Assembly (NCBI RefSeq): GCF_009905535.1
Contig: NZ_JAAALA010000007.1
Span: 96,566-160,565, forward strand
Source: Caulobacter sp. SLTY
GTDB taxonomy: Bacteria > Pseudomonadota > Alphaproteobacteria > Caulobacterales > Caulobacteraceae
DNA length: 64,000 nt
Reading direction: 5' to 3'
Part shown: positions 19,261-28,144 of the stretch, one piece after another
Layout of the letters: the number at the start of each line of letters is the position of its first letter
Numbering within the stretch: position 1 is the first letter of the stretch
The notes under the pieces: generated by a model
Told to the model about the DNA's origin: nothing
Databases searched by the model: none
The model's input: the letters and a program-made list of their open reading frames with translations, nothing else
Program-made: the position numbers and the translations under genes

Positions 19261-19497
19261 GTGCCCATGCCCGCCGCCGAACTGGACCGCCGCCTGCGCG
19301 AGGCCTTCCCGGACGCCGAGGTGACCATCACCGACCTGGCCGGCGACGGCGACCACTACAAGGCCCGTATCGTTTCGCCCACCTTCGCCGGCCTGACGCG
19401 GGTGCGCCAGCATCAGCTCGTCAACCGCGCCCTGGAGGATGTGCTGGGCACGGTGCTGCACGCCCTGGCCCTCGAGACGGCCGTCCCGGACGCCTAG
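19261..19497 (+). CDS. BolA family iron-sulfur/iron-responsive protein
   Basis: A 78-residue protein with the BolA fold: N-terminal MPAAELDRRLREAFPDAEVTITDLAGDGDHYKARIVSP, then the helix-turn-helix-like FAGLTRVRQHQLVNRALEDVL with the conserved late His (HALALETA). GTG at 19261 is preferred because GGAG lies 11 bases before it; ATG at 19267 is the alternative. BolA proteins form [2Fe-2S] complexes with monothiol glutaredoxins, and grxD lies two genes downstream on the same strand, supporting a joint role in cluster trafficking or iron sensing. Confidence 0.92.
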   Translation: MPMPAAELDRRLREAFPDAEVTITDLAGDGDHYKARIVSPTFAGLTRVRQHQLVNRALEDVLGTVLHALALETAVPDA

Positions 19498-19500
19498 GCC

Positions 19501-20334
19501 ATGCGCTACCGCCCGTTCGGCGCCACCTACGGCATGGCCGTTTCCACCGTCTCCCTGCTGCTGGAGGACCGGCGGCTGATGTCGGCGCGCGACTGGCGCG
19601 ATCTGCTCAACGCCGCCATGACCGCCGGCATCAACTGCTTTGAGCTGGTCGGCTCCAGCGAGGCCCTGATCGACGGCCTGCGGCAGGCCCTTGCCGGCGT
19701 CGAGCGCCGCCTGGTTTTCCTGGCCTGGCAGGCCCCGCCCATCGGCGATCCGGCCAGGGCGGCCGGCCAGGTGATAGGTCAGCTTGAGATCGACTACCTC
19801 GACCTGCTGATCCTGCTGGACCCCTCGCGGGCGCCGCAGGTCCAGTCCCTGCGTCAGGATCGGCTGGTCCGTCAGGTCGGCGTCTGTGGCGAGGGCGAGG
19901 TCGCCGATCAGGCTCTGACGATGACCGGAGTCGACGCCCTGATCACCCCCTACAGCCTGACGTCCGGCTGGAAGGAGCGGCACCGGTTGAAGGTGGCGTC
20001 CGAGCGGAACATGGCGGTGATCGCCTATGACATCTGCCCCGTCGCCCTGACCGGAGACGACAAGCCCAGCTTGATCCCCAAGGGCTGGTTCAAGAAGAAG
20101 AAGGCCGCCGACAGGAAGGGGCCCTACCAGTTCCTCAACGAGGCCCATGGCTGGACCGCCGAGGAAATCTGCCTGGCGTTCGCCCTGTTCGAGCCGGCGG
20201 TGACCTCGGTGCGCATCGAGGCCGACAGTGTCGAGCGCATTGCCAAGCTGGCGACCGTGCCCGAGCGCGACCTGCCCACCGGCGTGGCGGCCCAGATCGA
20301 GATGGCCCGGTTCTCCGCCGACGGCCGCCGCTGA
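19501..20334 (+). CDS. Aldo-keto reductase-like protein lacking catalytic residues
   Basis: A 277-residue protein beginning three bases after bolA. It aligns with the aldo-keto reductase barrel: MRYRPFGATYGMAVSTVSLL, AGINCFELVGSSEALIDGL, LEIDYLDLLILLDPS, RQVGVCGEGE, DALITPYSLTSGW, MAVIAYDICPVAL. By this alignment every residue of the catalytic tetrad is changed: Asp to Glu48, Tyr to Ser53, the Lys position is in a LAWQ stretch, and His to Leu106. The C-terminal cofactor-phosphate region is also altered, with a basic WFKKKKAADRK insertion. It is therefore probably a pseudoenzyme or a binding protein. Its place between bolA and grxD suggests a role in iron-sulfur or iron homeostasis, which is an inference. 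Confidence 0.75.
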   Translation: MRYRPFGATYGMAVSTVSLLLEDRRLMSARDWRDLLNAAMTAGINCFELVGSSEALIDGLRQALAGVERRLVFLAWQAPPIGDPARAAGQVIGQLEIDYLDLLILLDPSRAPQVQSLRQDRLVRQVGVCGEGEVADQALTMTGVDALITPYSLTSGWKERHRLKVASERNMAVIAYDICPVALTGDDKPSLIPKGWFKKKKAADRKGPYQFLNEAHGWTAEEICLAFALFEPAVTSVRIEADSVERIAKLATVPERDLPTGVAAQIEMARFSADGRR

Positions 20335-20396
20335 CCTTGACCTTCGCCGCCCCGGCGCCTAGCTGTGGCCTTGGTTTCTTTTGAGGATTTGCCCCC

Positions 20397-20737
<341 letters not shown>

Positions 20738-20741
<4 letters not shown>

Positions 20742-21154
20742 GCCGAGCTCTGACGCCGCCCGACGGCCAACAGACCTTCACCTTCGATTTCGCCCCCCAG
20801 GATCGCGACATCGACGAGAACGGCCACGTCAACAACGTGGTCTACCTGGCCTGGATGCAGGACCTGGCCACCGGCCACTGGCGGGCTCGCCTGCCGGCCG
20901 AGGAACAGTCGAAGTGGGCCTGGGTCGCGCTGCGCCATGAACTCGACTACCGCCGCGCCCTGCTGCCGCACGAGACGGCGGTCGGCGTCACCTGGATCGG
21001 TGACCGGCGTGGCCCGCGGATGGACCGCTTTTATCGCATCGACGGCCCCGACGGCGAAATGTGCGCCCAGGGCCGCTCTGAATGGTGTCTGATCGACGCC
21101 GGCACGCGCAAGCCCGTCCGCGTACCGGACTGGATGTCGGAGATGTTCCGCTAG
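20738..21154 (+). CDS. Acyl-CoA thioesterase, hotdog fold (4HBT/YbgC-like)
   Basis: A 138-residue hotdog-fold thioesterase beginning at a GTG inside the grxD stop (GTGA overlap). The active-site region is DRDIDENGHVNNVVYLAWMQD, in which the DxxGHVNN pattern carries the catalytic Asp and the HVNN loop. LDYRRALLPHETAVGVTWIG and QGRSEWCLID complete the strand core. It hydrolyses acyl-CoA thioesters of unknown chain length and is probably a cytoplasmic tetramer. It is coupled to grxD, but no functional link is evident. Confidence 0.9.
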
Positions 21155-21198
21155 CGGGCCGCGCCGGCGAGGGTATGATCCCCAACGAGGGGGACACC

Positions 21199-21945
21199 AT
21201 GCGCCGCGCCATCCTGATCGCCTTGGGCCTGACCGCCGCCTTCGCGGCCGCCGTCCCGGCAGCAGAGCCGCTTCAGCCCTGCGCCTCCGGAGCGGAGTCC
21301 GACGGGGTTCCGGTCTCGTCGGAACGCCGGCACATCCCCGCCATCGGCGAGGACGCTGAGGTGACGGTCGGTCAGTCGCTGATCCGCGAGGAGACCCACG
21401 GCGTCTATCCCTACAGCGTTGAGATCTTCGACGACCTGACCTTCGTTGGGAAACTGGAGGGCGCGCGCGGCCTGACCCTGTTGGTGCCGAAGGGCGTCTA
21501 CACCCAGCCCCTCACCTCGACCTATGGCGACAGCTACGCCATCCCCGATGGTCGAATTATCAAGACCCGCAGCCCCGGCCGCGAGTATCCCGGCACGGTC
21601 AGTCTCTCGGTCAGCCGAACCGAGGGCGCGCCGGTAACGGCCTACCTGAAGTACAACAATCGCCGAGGCTCCGTGAGCATGCCGGCCCGCTACAAGGTCA
21701 GCTACTGCCAGGCCCTGGCCGCGCCGAGCGTAACGCGCCAACTGATCTATACAGGGGTGGCCGCCAACATCGTCAGCTTCCAGTATCGCGAAACCTCGCG
21801 GGTCGCCGGTGTCGCGCCGACGATCCAGGAACTGCGCTACGACCTCAACCACGGCTCGGAAATCGGCTATCAGGGCCTGAGGATTCAGATCGTCAAGGCG
21901 GCCAACGCGACCATTCGCTATCGGGTGCTCAGCCCGTTGGATTAG
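21199..21945 (+). CDS. Secreted protein of unknown function
   Basis: A 248-residue protein starting at ATG 21199 (MRRAILIALGLTAAFAAAVPAAEPLQPC) after GAGGGGG; an upstream in-frame ATG at 21175 has no better signal. It has a clear Sec signal peptide cleaved near AAA. The mature protein is beta-rich and contains REETHGVYPYSVEIFDDLTF, LLVPKGVYTQPL and a late QELRYDLNHGSEIGYQGL segment. There are two mature cysteines, one near the N-terminus and one in YKVSYCQAL. No family recognised. Its stop overlaps that of the convergent lipoprotein gene at 21942 by four bases. Confidence 0.75.
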   Translation: MRRAILIALGLTAAFAAAVPAAEPLQPCASGAESDGVPVSSERRHIPAIGEDAEVTVGQSLIREETHGVYPYSVEIFDDLTFVGKLEGARGLTLLVPKGVYTQPLTSTYGDSYAIPDGRIIKTRSPGREYPGTVSLSVSRTEGAPVTAYLKYNNRRGSVSMPARYKVSYCQALAAPSVTRQLIYTGVAANIVSFQYRETSRVAGVAPTIQELRYDLNHGSEIGYQGLRIQIVKAANATIRYRVLSPLD

Positions 21946-22295
21946 CGCCCCGCCAGCGGATTGACGATCGCCACCGCCTGTCCGGGCTTGAGCCCCAGCT
22001 CGTCGTAGGTGAACGCGATCTCCATCGGCCGGGGCGCGGCCTTGCAGTGGTCCATCTTCTTGCGGCCGAACGCGACGGCGACCCGATCTCCCTTGCGTTC
22101 GACGAAGAAGGCGAAGTCTTCCTTGGCGGTGCAGCCGGTGGAGGTGACCCGGATCACCAGCGCATCTGCCCGAACCTCGGCGCTAAGCAAGGGCTCCAGC
22201 TCGACCATTCCGGCATCGGGGGAAGAATAGACGGCCTTGGTCGCACAGGCGGAGACCAGCAGCAGGGCGGCGAGGAGGGCGTGGCGGCGTGTCAT
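21942..22295 (-). CDS. Small putative lipoprotein
   Basis: A 117-residue protein starting MTRRHALLAALLLVSACATK with lipobox VSAC, so it is probably acylated on Cys17. The mature part (GMVELEPLLSAEVRADALVIRVTSTGCTAKEDFAFFVE...YDELGLKPGQAVAIVNPL) has two further cysteines and looks like a single small beta-sandwich. No known family is recognised with certainty. It is divergent from the serine hydrolase gene at 22359. Confidence 0.75.
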   Translation of the reverse strand: MTRRHALLAALLLVSACATKAVYSSPDAGMVELEPLLSAEVRADALVIRVTSTGCTAKEDFAFFVERKGDRVAVAFGRKKMDHCKAAPRPMEIAFTYDELGLKPGQAVAIVNPLAGR

Positions 22296-22358
22296 GCGAT
22301 GAGCAAAGACACAGCCTCCGCCCTTGTCTAGCCTTGGCGGGTTTTCGGGGAGTCACCC

Positions 22359-23528
22359 ATGCGTCTTGCCGTCCTTGCCATCGCTGCCGTCCTGCTCGCC
22401 GGCCCTGCCGTCGCAGTACCGCCGGAAGAACCGCCCCCACCGCCCTGGGAGCCCTTCGCGCCGAACCAGGCTAAGCGGGTTATGGACCAGACGGGCGCGC
22501 GCGGCCTGGCCATGGCCCGGATCCACAAGGGCAAGGTGCAGTGGGTGCGGGCCTTCGGCGAGCGCAACGCAAAGGGCGAGCCGCTGACGCCTCAGACGGT
22601 GATGTACGGCGCCTCCCTGACCAAGGCCGTATTCGCCTACACGGTGCTGCAGTTGGTCGATGAGGGGAAACTCGACCTCGACGCGCCGATCTCCCGATAC
22701 CTGACCCGGCCGCTGCCGGAGTATGCCGGCTTCGGCGACGCCTACGCCCCCTATGAGACCCTGAAGGACGAGCGCTGGCGGTCGATCACCCCGCGCATGC
22801 TGCTGACCCACAGCGCCGGCTTCAGCAACTTCTACTGGGACAATCCGGGCGAGCAGCTGGTCATCCATTTCGATCCGGGCAGGCGGTACGCCTACAGCGG
22901 TGACGGCCTGATCCTGCTGCAGTTCGTGCTCGAGAAGGGCCTGGGCCTGGACCTTGGCGCGGAGATGCAGCGGCGGGTGTTCGATCGCTTCGGCATGAAG
23001 AACACCAGCATGAAGTGGCGGCCCGACTTCGCCGCCAATCTGGCGGATGGATGGGACGAGAACGGCAGGCCCGAGCCGCACGACGAGCGCAGCCGGGTCC
23101 GCGCCGCCGGCTCGATGGACACCACCATCGAGGACTTCGCCCTGTTCGCCGCCGGCATGGTGCGGGGCGAGGGCCTGTCGCCCGCCTCCCGCCGCGAGAT
23201 GACCCGTGGCATCTTGCCGATCACCACCGCCAGCCAGTTCCTGACCCTCCAGCCAGAGCTTCCCCCCGCCGAGCGGCGCAAGGACCTGGCGGCGGGCCTG
23301 GGCGTAGTCGTGTTCGACGGCCCCATGGGACCTGGCTTCTTCAAGGGCGGCCACAACGAAGTCACCGCCAACACCTGGGTCTGCGTCGAGCGCGAACAGG
23401 ACTGCCTGGTCATCCTAGCCAACGACGTTAGGGCCGAGAAGGCGTTTCCGGAATTGGTCGGCTATCTGCTGGGCAAGACCGGCGCGCCCTATGACTGGGA
23501 ATACGGCTTCCGACCCAACGCCAAATAG
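22359..23528 (+). CDS. Periplasmic serine hydrolase, beta-lactamase family
   Basis: A 389-residue protein with a signal peptide (MRLAVLAIAAVLLAGPAVAV) and a proline-rich linker (PPEEPPPPPWEPF). It has the S-x-x-K nucleophile motif SLTK at residues 86-89, LLTHSAGF, and the tyrosine motif YSG at 179-181. A C-terminal FKGGHNEVTANTWVC replaces the KTG box. This places it in the Pfam beta-lactamase (class C-like) group of exported esterases and D-amino-acid peptidases. Substrate unknown. It is followed directly by a hairpin shared with the convergent rpsD. Confidence 0.88.
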   Translation: MRLAVLAIAAVLLAGPAVAVPPEEPPPPPWEPFAPNQAKRVMDQTGARGLAMARIHKGKVQWVRAFGERNAKGEPLTPQTVMYGASLTKAVFAYTVLQLVDEGKLDLDAPISRYLTRPLPEYAGFGDAYAPYETLKDERWRSITPRMLLTHSAGFSNFYWDNPGEQLVIHFDPGRRYAYSGDGLILLQFVLEKGLGLDLGAEMQRRVFDRFGMKNTSMKWRPDFAANLADGWDENGRPEPHDERSRVRAAGSMDTTIEDFALFAAGMVRGEGLSPASRREMTRGILPITTASQFLTLQPELPPAERRKDLAAGLGVVVFDGPMGPGFFKGGHNEVTANTWVCVEREQDCLVILANDVRAEKAFPELVGYLLGKTGAPYDWEYGFRPNAK

Positions 23529-23558
23529 AAAAAGGGCCCCGGATCGCTCCGGGGCCCT
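23529..23558 (-). terminator. Rho-independent terminator of rpsD
   Basis: AGGGCCCCGG (23533-23542) and CCGGGGCCCT (23549-23558) form a perfect ten-pair stem with a six-base loop. Read on the minus strand the stem is followed by TTTTT (complement of 23529-23533), a proper intrinsic terminator for rpsD. In the plus direction a weaker run (CGATCTCTTGG) follows, so it may also end the serine hydrolase transcript. Confidence 0.85.
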
Positions 23559-23582
23559 CGATCTCTTGGTCGGGTTCTACGC

Positions 23583-24200
23583 TTACGAGGCGTAGAATTC
23601 GACGACCAGGTTCGGCTCCATCTTCACCGGGTACGGCACTTCGGCCAGTTCCGGGGCGCGGACGAAGGTCGCCGCGAAGGAGCGCACGTCAACGGTGACG
23701 TAGTCGGCGAAGTCCCGCTCGGACGAGCCCAGGGCTTCAAGCACCAGCGCCATGCTGCGCGACTTCTCACGCACGGAGACGACGTCACCCGGCTTGACCC
23801 GGTAGCTGGCGATGTTCACCCGCTTGCCGTTGACCAGCACGTGGCCGTGGTTGACGAACTGACGGGCGGCGAACACGGTCGGCACGAACTTGGCGCGGTA
23901 GACGATGGCGTCCAGGCGGCTTTCCAGCAGCGCGATCAGGTTCTCGGAGGTGTTGCCCTTGCGACGGGCGGCCTCGGTGTAGGTCTTGGCGAACTGCTTC
24001 TCGGTCAGGTTGCCATAGTAGCCCTTGAGCTTCTGCTTGGCCTTCAGTTGCAGGCCGAAGTCGGAGACCTTGGACTTGCGGCGCTGGCCGTGCTGGCCGG
24101 GGCCGTACGAACGCTTGTTGACCGGGGACTTCGGGCGACCCCAGATGTTTTCGCCCATCCGGCGGTCGATCTTGTACTTGGCGCTCTGGCGCTTGGACAT
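23583..24200 (-). CDS. rpsD: 30S ribosomal protein S4
   Basis: A 205-residue primary 16S rRNA-binding protein of the small subunit. Recognisable blocks are [57 protein letters not shown] and the S4 RNA-binding domain [39 protein letters not shown]. It stands alone, as in many alphaproteobacteria. A 229-base upstream leader (24201-24429) could host autoregulation, but I see no defined structure there. Confidence 0.98.
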   Translation of the reverse strand: MSKRQSAKYKIDRRMGENIWGRPKSPVNKRSYGPGQHGQRRKSKVSDFGLQLKAKQKLKGYYGNLTEKQFAKTYTEAARRKGNTSENLIALLESRLDAIVYRAKFVPTVFAARQFVNHGHVLVNGKRVNIASYRVKPGDVVSVREKSRSMALVLEALGSSERDFADYVTVDVRSFAATFVRAPELAEVPYPVKMEPNLVVEFYAS

Positions 24201-24429
24201 AAGTCACTCTTCAATTGTCGACCCGGGCCGGCGACCCCGTCAGTGGGGCCACGATCTCAACGGCGGCTTCGGATCACCCGTCATGTAATCCACCACCGTC
24301 CGGCAAGCCGGCGGCGTGGAAGGCGCGGTGTATGACGGCGCGGGACCGGTAAGTCAACCGTTGTGGGTTGCCCCAAGGGCACGGGCTGGCGATGGTGTCG
24401 CTGGATTCGCCTGAGGCCGCAGGACCCGA

Positions 24430-25878
24430 ATGCCCGATCTCTCGACGTCTCCCGCCCGAACCATCGCCATAGTCGGCGGCGGGTTCAGCGGGACCTTGCT
24501 CGCCTTGAAGCTGACGGCCGCGCGGCCGGAGTGGCGCGTCCTGCTGATCGACCCCGCCGTCCGGGCGGGGCGCGGCCTAGCGTACGGGGCCTGTGAGCCC
24601 TACCACCTGCTCAACGTGCCCGCCCACCGGATGGAGACCGGCCTCACGCCGCCCTTCCAGGCCTGGCTGGCCGGGGCCGGCGTCCACCTCGACGACGCCC
24701 TGGCCGAGAGTGACGGGGTTATGGCCGACGCCTTCCTGCCCCGCGCGCTGCTGGGCGACTATCTGCAGCAAAGACTGGAAGACGCCCGCTCGACCGACCC
24801 CGCGCGCGGCCTCCATACGGTCCGGGGCGAAGCCGTCGGCCTCCTCGATGCGCCGCGCCGGGGTGTGCGGCTGCTGGACGGGCGGGAGATCGTCGGCGAC
24901 CTGCTGGTCCTGGCCACCGGAAACCTGCCGCCCCGTGCGCCGCTGCCGGGTGATTCCTGGCTGCACGACCATCCGTCTTTCATACCTGACCCCTGGGCGC
25001 CGCGCGCGCTCGAGGGCGGGGATCCCGAGGCGCCCGTCCTGATGCTCGGCACCGGCCTGACCATGGTCGACATCGCCCTGAAGCTGGCCGCCGAAGGTCA
25101 GAAGGGGCCGATGTACGCCGTCTCCCGCCGGGGCCTGCTGCCCACCGCCCACAAGGCCGGCGGCGCCTGGTCGCCGTTCGTAGCCCCCCTCCTCCCCGCT
25201 TCGCCCCTGGCCCTGAGCCGCGCCATCCGCGCCGCCGCGCGCCAGGCGGAGCGGCAGGGCACGCCCTGGCAGCGGGTGATGGACGCGGTGCGGCCGGCTA
25301 TTGCTCGTGTCTGGGAAACCTGGACGCCGTCCCAGCGCCGCCAGTTCCTGCGGCACCTGCGGCCCCGCTGGGACGTCCACCGCCACCGCATGGCGCCGCG
25401 TGTCGCCGCCCGTCTCGACGCCCTGCTGGAAAGCGCCGCCCTCACCGTGCTCGGCGGCCGGGTCACCCGCTGGGAGCGGGCGGAGGGGGGTGTGCGCGCC
25501 CACCTTCACCTGCGCGGCCTGAATGCCGAGCAGAGCCTTCGCGCGGCCCGCGTCATCAACTGCACCGGCCCGCGCAGTGACCTGGACCGCCTGGCCAACC
25601 CGCTGTTCGCCGATCTCGCCCGCCGCCGGCTGATCCGGCCCGACCCCTTGGGCCTGGGCCTGGAGACCACCGACTGCGCGGTTCAGGACGCCGACGGCCG
25701 CGTCTCCGACTGGCTCTACGCCGTGGGGCCCCTCACTCGCCCCGCCCTCTGGGAAGTCACCGCCGTGCCGGAGATCACCGCGCAGATCGACCGGCTCAGC
25801 CACGAACTGGCCCAGGACGCCGAACGGCCCAGGGCCGCGTTGGCCGAGGTGTTCATCGACATGGGCGCGGGGATTTAA
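24430..25878 (+). CDS. FAD/NAD(P)-binding oxidoreductase
   Basis: A 482-residue protein with N-terminal FAD-binding motif TIAIVGGGFSGTLLALKL (GxGxxG, about residues 10-27), then LAYGACEPYHLLNVPAHRM, typical of the FAD-NAD(P)-binding family PF13454. A second nucleotide motif is VLMLGTGLTMVDIALKL (about 205-221). INCTGPRSDLDRL and a C-terminal GLGLETTDCAVQDADG complete the pattern. Members are uncharacterised; some are linked to N-hydroxylation or peptide modification. Substrate unknown. Its stop overlaps that of convergent fghA by four bases. Confidence 0.85.
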   Translation: MPDLSTSPARTIAIVGGGFSGTLLALKLTAARPEWRVLLIDPAVRAGRGLAYGACEPYHLLNVPAHRMETGLTPPFQAWLAGAGVHLDDALAESDGVMADAFLPRALLGDYLQQRLEDARSTDPARGLHTVRGEAVGLLDAPRRGVRLLDGREIVGDLLVLATGNLPPRAPLPGDSWLHDHPSFIPDPWAPRALEGGDPEAPVLMLGTGLTMVDIALKLAAEGQKGPMYAVSRRGLLPTAHKAGGAWSPFVAPLLPASPLALSRAIRAAARQAERQGTPWQRVMDAVRPAIARVWETWTPSQRRQFLRHLRPRWDVHRHRMAPRVAARLDALLESAALTVLGGRVTRWERAEGGVRAHLHLRGLNAEQSLRAARVINCTGPRSDLDRLANPLFADLARRRLIRPDPLGLGLETTDCAVQDADGRVSDWLYAVGPLTRPALWEVTAVPEITAQIDRLSHELAQDAERPRAALAEVFIDMGAGI

Positions 25879-26708
25879 CCCAGCTTCGCGGCGTGCCAGG
25901 CGATGTGATCGGCGATGAAGCTGGTCATGAAGAAGTAGCTGTGGTCGTAGCCGGGCTGGCGGCGCAGGGTCAGCTTCTGGCCGGCGGCAGCGCAGGCGGC
26001 CTCCAGCAATTCGGGCTTCAGCTGGCCTTCGAGGAACTGGTCGCCGAGGCCCTGATCGACCAGGATGTCATCGAACTTCGCCGCGCCGGCCTCGATCAAC
26101 AGGCAGGCGTCGTGCGCCGCCCAAGCAGCGCGGTCCTCGCCCAGGTAGGCCGTGAACGCCTTTTCGCCCCAGGGACAGCGGGTGGGCGAGACGATCGGGG
26201 CGAAGGCCGAGACCGACTTGAACAGATCGGGGTGGCGCAGGGCCAAGGTCAGGGCGCCGTGGCCGCCCATGCTGTGGCCGAACACGCCGCGCCGGACCGG
26301 ATCGGTCGGGAAGGCGCCGTCCACTGCCGCTAGCAGATCGCCGGTGATGTAGCTTTCCATCCGGAAGTGCGGCGCCCACGGCGCCTGGGTGGCGTCGACA
26401 TAGAAGCCAGCCCCCTGCCCCAGGTCGTATGCCGGATCGTCGGCCACGCCCTCGCCGCGCGGGCTGGTGTCCGGAGCGACGATGATCACGCGGTGCTGGG
26501 CTGCGGCGCCATTGGCGCCGGCCTTGGTGGTGAAGTTATCCTCGGTGCAGGTCAGGCCCGACAGCCAGACAAGCACTGGAAACGGACCATCGCCTGGAGG
26601 CACGAAGACGCTGAATTTCATCGTCGTGCCGGTGGCCACACTTTGGTGGCGGCAGTAGCTGAGGGCGCCACCGTGGACGCGGTGGGTCTGTGTGATCTCG
26701 ACGCTCAT
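25875..26708 (-). CDS. fghA: S-formylglutathione hydrolase
   Basis: A 277-residue alpha/beta hydrolase that splits S-formylglutathione to formate and glutathione in formaldehyde detoxification. The nucleophile Ser146 lies in GVFGHSMGGHGAL, the catalytic His near residue 256 in GYDHSYFF, and the Asp in the DDILVDQGLGDQFL region. N-terminal LVWLSGLTCTEDNFTTKAGAN is the esterase D signature. Length matches the family. The usual partner, glutathione-dependent formaldehyde dehydrogenase, is not in the window. Confidence 0.96.
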   Translation of the reverse strand: MSVEITQTHRVHGGALSYCRHQSVATGTTMKFSVFVPPGDGPFPVLVWLSGLTCTEDNFTTKAGANGAAAQHRVIIVAPDTSPRGEGVADDPAYDLGQGAGFYVDATQAPWAPHFRMESYITGDLLAAVDGAFPTDPVRRGVFGHSMGGHGALTLALRHPDLFKSVSAFAPIVSPTRCPWGEKAFTAYLGEDRAAWAAHDACLLIEAGAAKFDDILVDQGLGDQFLEGQLKPELLEAACAAAGQKLTLRRQPGYDHSYFFMTSFIADHIAWHAAKLG

Positions 26709-27028
26709 GACCGACCCTTAGCCGCCCAGCGCGACAATCCCAACAGCAGCCACGAAAGTTGGATGTCTATGACCGTCCGACACAGGTAAACGCGACAGAG
26801 CAATCGCCGCTCTGGCCCAGGCTGACAAAGCCCTGGCCCTCGTCGTCCAGGCGGCAACCATTCAAAGGCTACCCAACGGCGCGGGTCGGGCGGCCCAGCA
26901 AGCATTCAGGCGCTGGCAGTGAGGTGGCATGATCCAGCGCTCCACCACGGGGCGCTCCAAACGGTCGGCCGTGCCCCGCTCTGATCCACTCGCTGATAGC
27001 GGACCATCAGCTCTGATGCCGATAGCAA
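26709..27028. other. Gene-poor gap between fghA and tonB
   Basis: These 320 bases hold no convincing intact gene. A 66-codon minus-strand frame ending at 26705 (it overlaps the fghA ATG) and a 32-codon frame ending at 26767 are the only readable candidates. The second has an exported-protein flavour, with cysteines in a GCRLDDEGQG...SGDCSVAFTCVG context, and could be the decayed tail of a lost gene. The fghA promoter must lie here. Confidence 0.4.
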
Positions 27029-27056
27029 AAGGCCCCGGAGTCGCCTCCGGGGCCTT
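27029..27056 (-). terminator. Rho-independent terminator of exbB-exbD-tonB
   Basis: AAGGCCCCGGAG (27029-27040) and CTCCGGGGCCTT (27045-27056) form a perfect 12-pair stem with loop TCGC. Read on the minus strand it follows the tonB stop by 23 bases and is followed by TTTTGC, ending the TonB operon. Confidence 0.85.
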
Positions 27057-27079
27057 CGCTGGTTTCAACTCGGAAATCG

Positions 27080-27694
27080 CTACTCTTCGGCAGGCGAGAA
27101 GGAGAGCGGGATCCGAACGGTGGCGCCACCGACCGGCTGTCCGTCCGCGGTTTGAGGCCGCATCTTGAACTGCCGGCTGAGCCGGAGGGCCGCTTCACCG
27201 AAGCCGTAGTCCGCGGGATTTTCCGAGACCACCGAGCAGGCGCTGACCGTACCGTCGGAGTTGACGGTGCAGGACAGGGTCACCCGGCCCCCGACGTTGG
27301 CGCGCTGGGCGCGGTCGGGATAGGCGCGGTTCACCGCTTCACCGCTCGGCTTGCGCACCCAGTCCGGTCGTTGGATGACCGGGTTGCGGGGCGGCGCAGG
27401 CGGCGCCGGAGGCGCAATCTGCGGCGGAGCCGGCGGCTGCTCAACCCGCTTCTCCACCGGAGGCAGAGGCAGCGGCGGCGGCGGCGGCTTGATCAGCTGG
27501 GTGTCCAGCTTCTCATCCACGAACTCCCGCTCCTTGATCACGAACTTGGCGCCGTAAAGGTACCAAGCCAGGATCCCGTGGAGGCCGATAACCACCGAGA
27601 TGGCGACAATCCAGGCGACAGGGCTCGCCTTGGGCTTGGGCGCGTCGAACGGATTGTGGATCGGATGCGCCAGATCTGCTGTTTGTTCTGACAT
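27080..27694 (-). CDS. tonB: Energy transducer TonB
   Basis: The 204-residue protein starts MSEQTADLAHPIHNPF at ATG 27694; an ATG four codons upstream lies inside exbD. It has one N-terminal membrane anchor (VAWIVAISVVIGLHGILAWY, about residues 26-46), a proline-rich periplasmic spacer (KPPPPPLPLPPVEKR, APPAPPAPPRNP), and the TonB C-terminal domain (AYPDRAQRANVGGRVTLSC...CSVVSENPADYGFGEAALRLSRQFKM). It spans the periplasm to transmit proton-motive energy to outer-membrane receptors. It is third in the exbB-exbD-tonB operon and ends at a strong terminator. Confidence 0.95.
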   Translation of the reverse strand: MSEQTADLAHPIHNPFDAPKPKASPVAWIVAISVVIGLHGILAWYLYGAKFVIKEREFVDEKLDTQLIKPPPPPLPLPPVEKRVEQPPAPPQIAPPAPPAPPRNPVIQRPDWVRKPSGEAVNRAYPDRAQRANVGGRVTLSCTVNSDGTVSACSVVSENPADYGFGEAALRLSRQFKMRPQTADGQPVGGATVRIPLSFSPAEE

Positions 27695-27698
27695 ATCG

Positions 27699-28139
27699 TT
27701 ACCCACCCGCCGCGTCCTGGCCGATGAGGGCCACGCTGTAGAAGCCGTTGTCCTGCAGCGCGTTCATGACCTGCATGAAATCGCCGTAGCGGACTTCCTT
27801 GTCACCCCGGATGAAAATCCGTTCCTTGCTCGGGTCGCGTCGGCCAACCTGCTTGCGCAGATCGTCGCCAAGCGCGTCCGTCGAAGTGGCGAAGTCACCG
27901 ATGAAGACGCTGCCGTCCTTCGTGATCGAAATGTAGATCGGCTTTGGCGGGTTCGGTCGAGGTTTGGCCACCGCGTCGGGCAACTTCACTTCAACCGAGA
28001 CGGTCGCGAGCGGCGCCGCCACCATGAAGATGATCAGGAGAACCAGCATAACGTCCACGAAGGGCGTAACGTTGATCTCGCTGTTCTGTTCGACCTGGTA
28101 CCTGTTGCCGCCGCCGGAGCCTGCGAGTTTGGCGGCCAT
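27699..28139 (-). CDS. exbD: Biopolymer transport protein ExbD/TolR
   Basis: A 146-residue single-pass protein with a cytoplasmic N-terminus and the helix VTPFVDVMLVLLIIFMVAAPL. This contains the essential Asp of the proton channel (FVDVMLVLL), followed by a periplasmic domain (PIYISITKDGSVFIGD...RIFIRGDKEVRYGDFMQVMNALQDNGFYSVALIGQ). It works with ExbB to drive TonB. It follows exbB by five bases and precedes tonB by four. The tonB neighbour favours ExbD over TolR. Confidence 0.95.
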   Translation of the reverse strand: MAAKLAGSGGGNRYQVEQNSEINVTPFVDVMLVLLIIFMVAAPLATVSVEVKLPDAVAKPRPNPPKPIYISITKDGSVFIGDFATSTDALGDDLRKQVGRRDPSKERIFIRGDKEVRYGDFMQVMNALQDNGFYSVALIGQDAAGG

Positions 28140-28144
28140 GGACC

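Noticed and set aside
26705..26905. A 66-codon minus-strand frame overlapping the fghA start
   Set aside because: It has a possible hydrophobic tail but no start signal or known family, and the region is otherwise decayed; coding is not supported.
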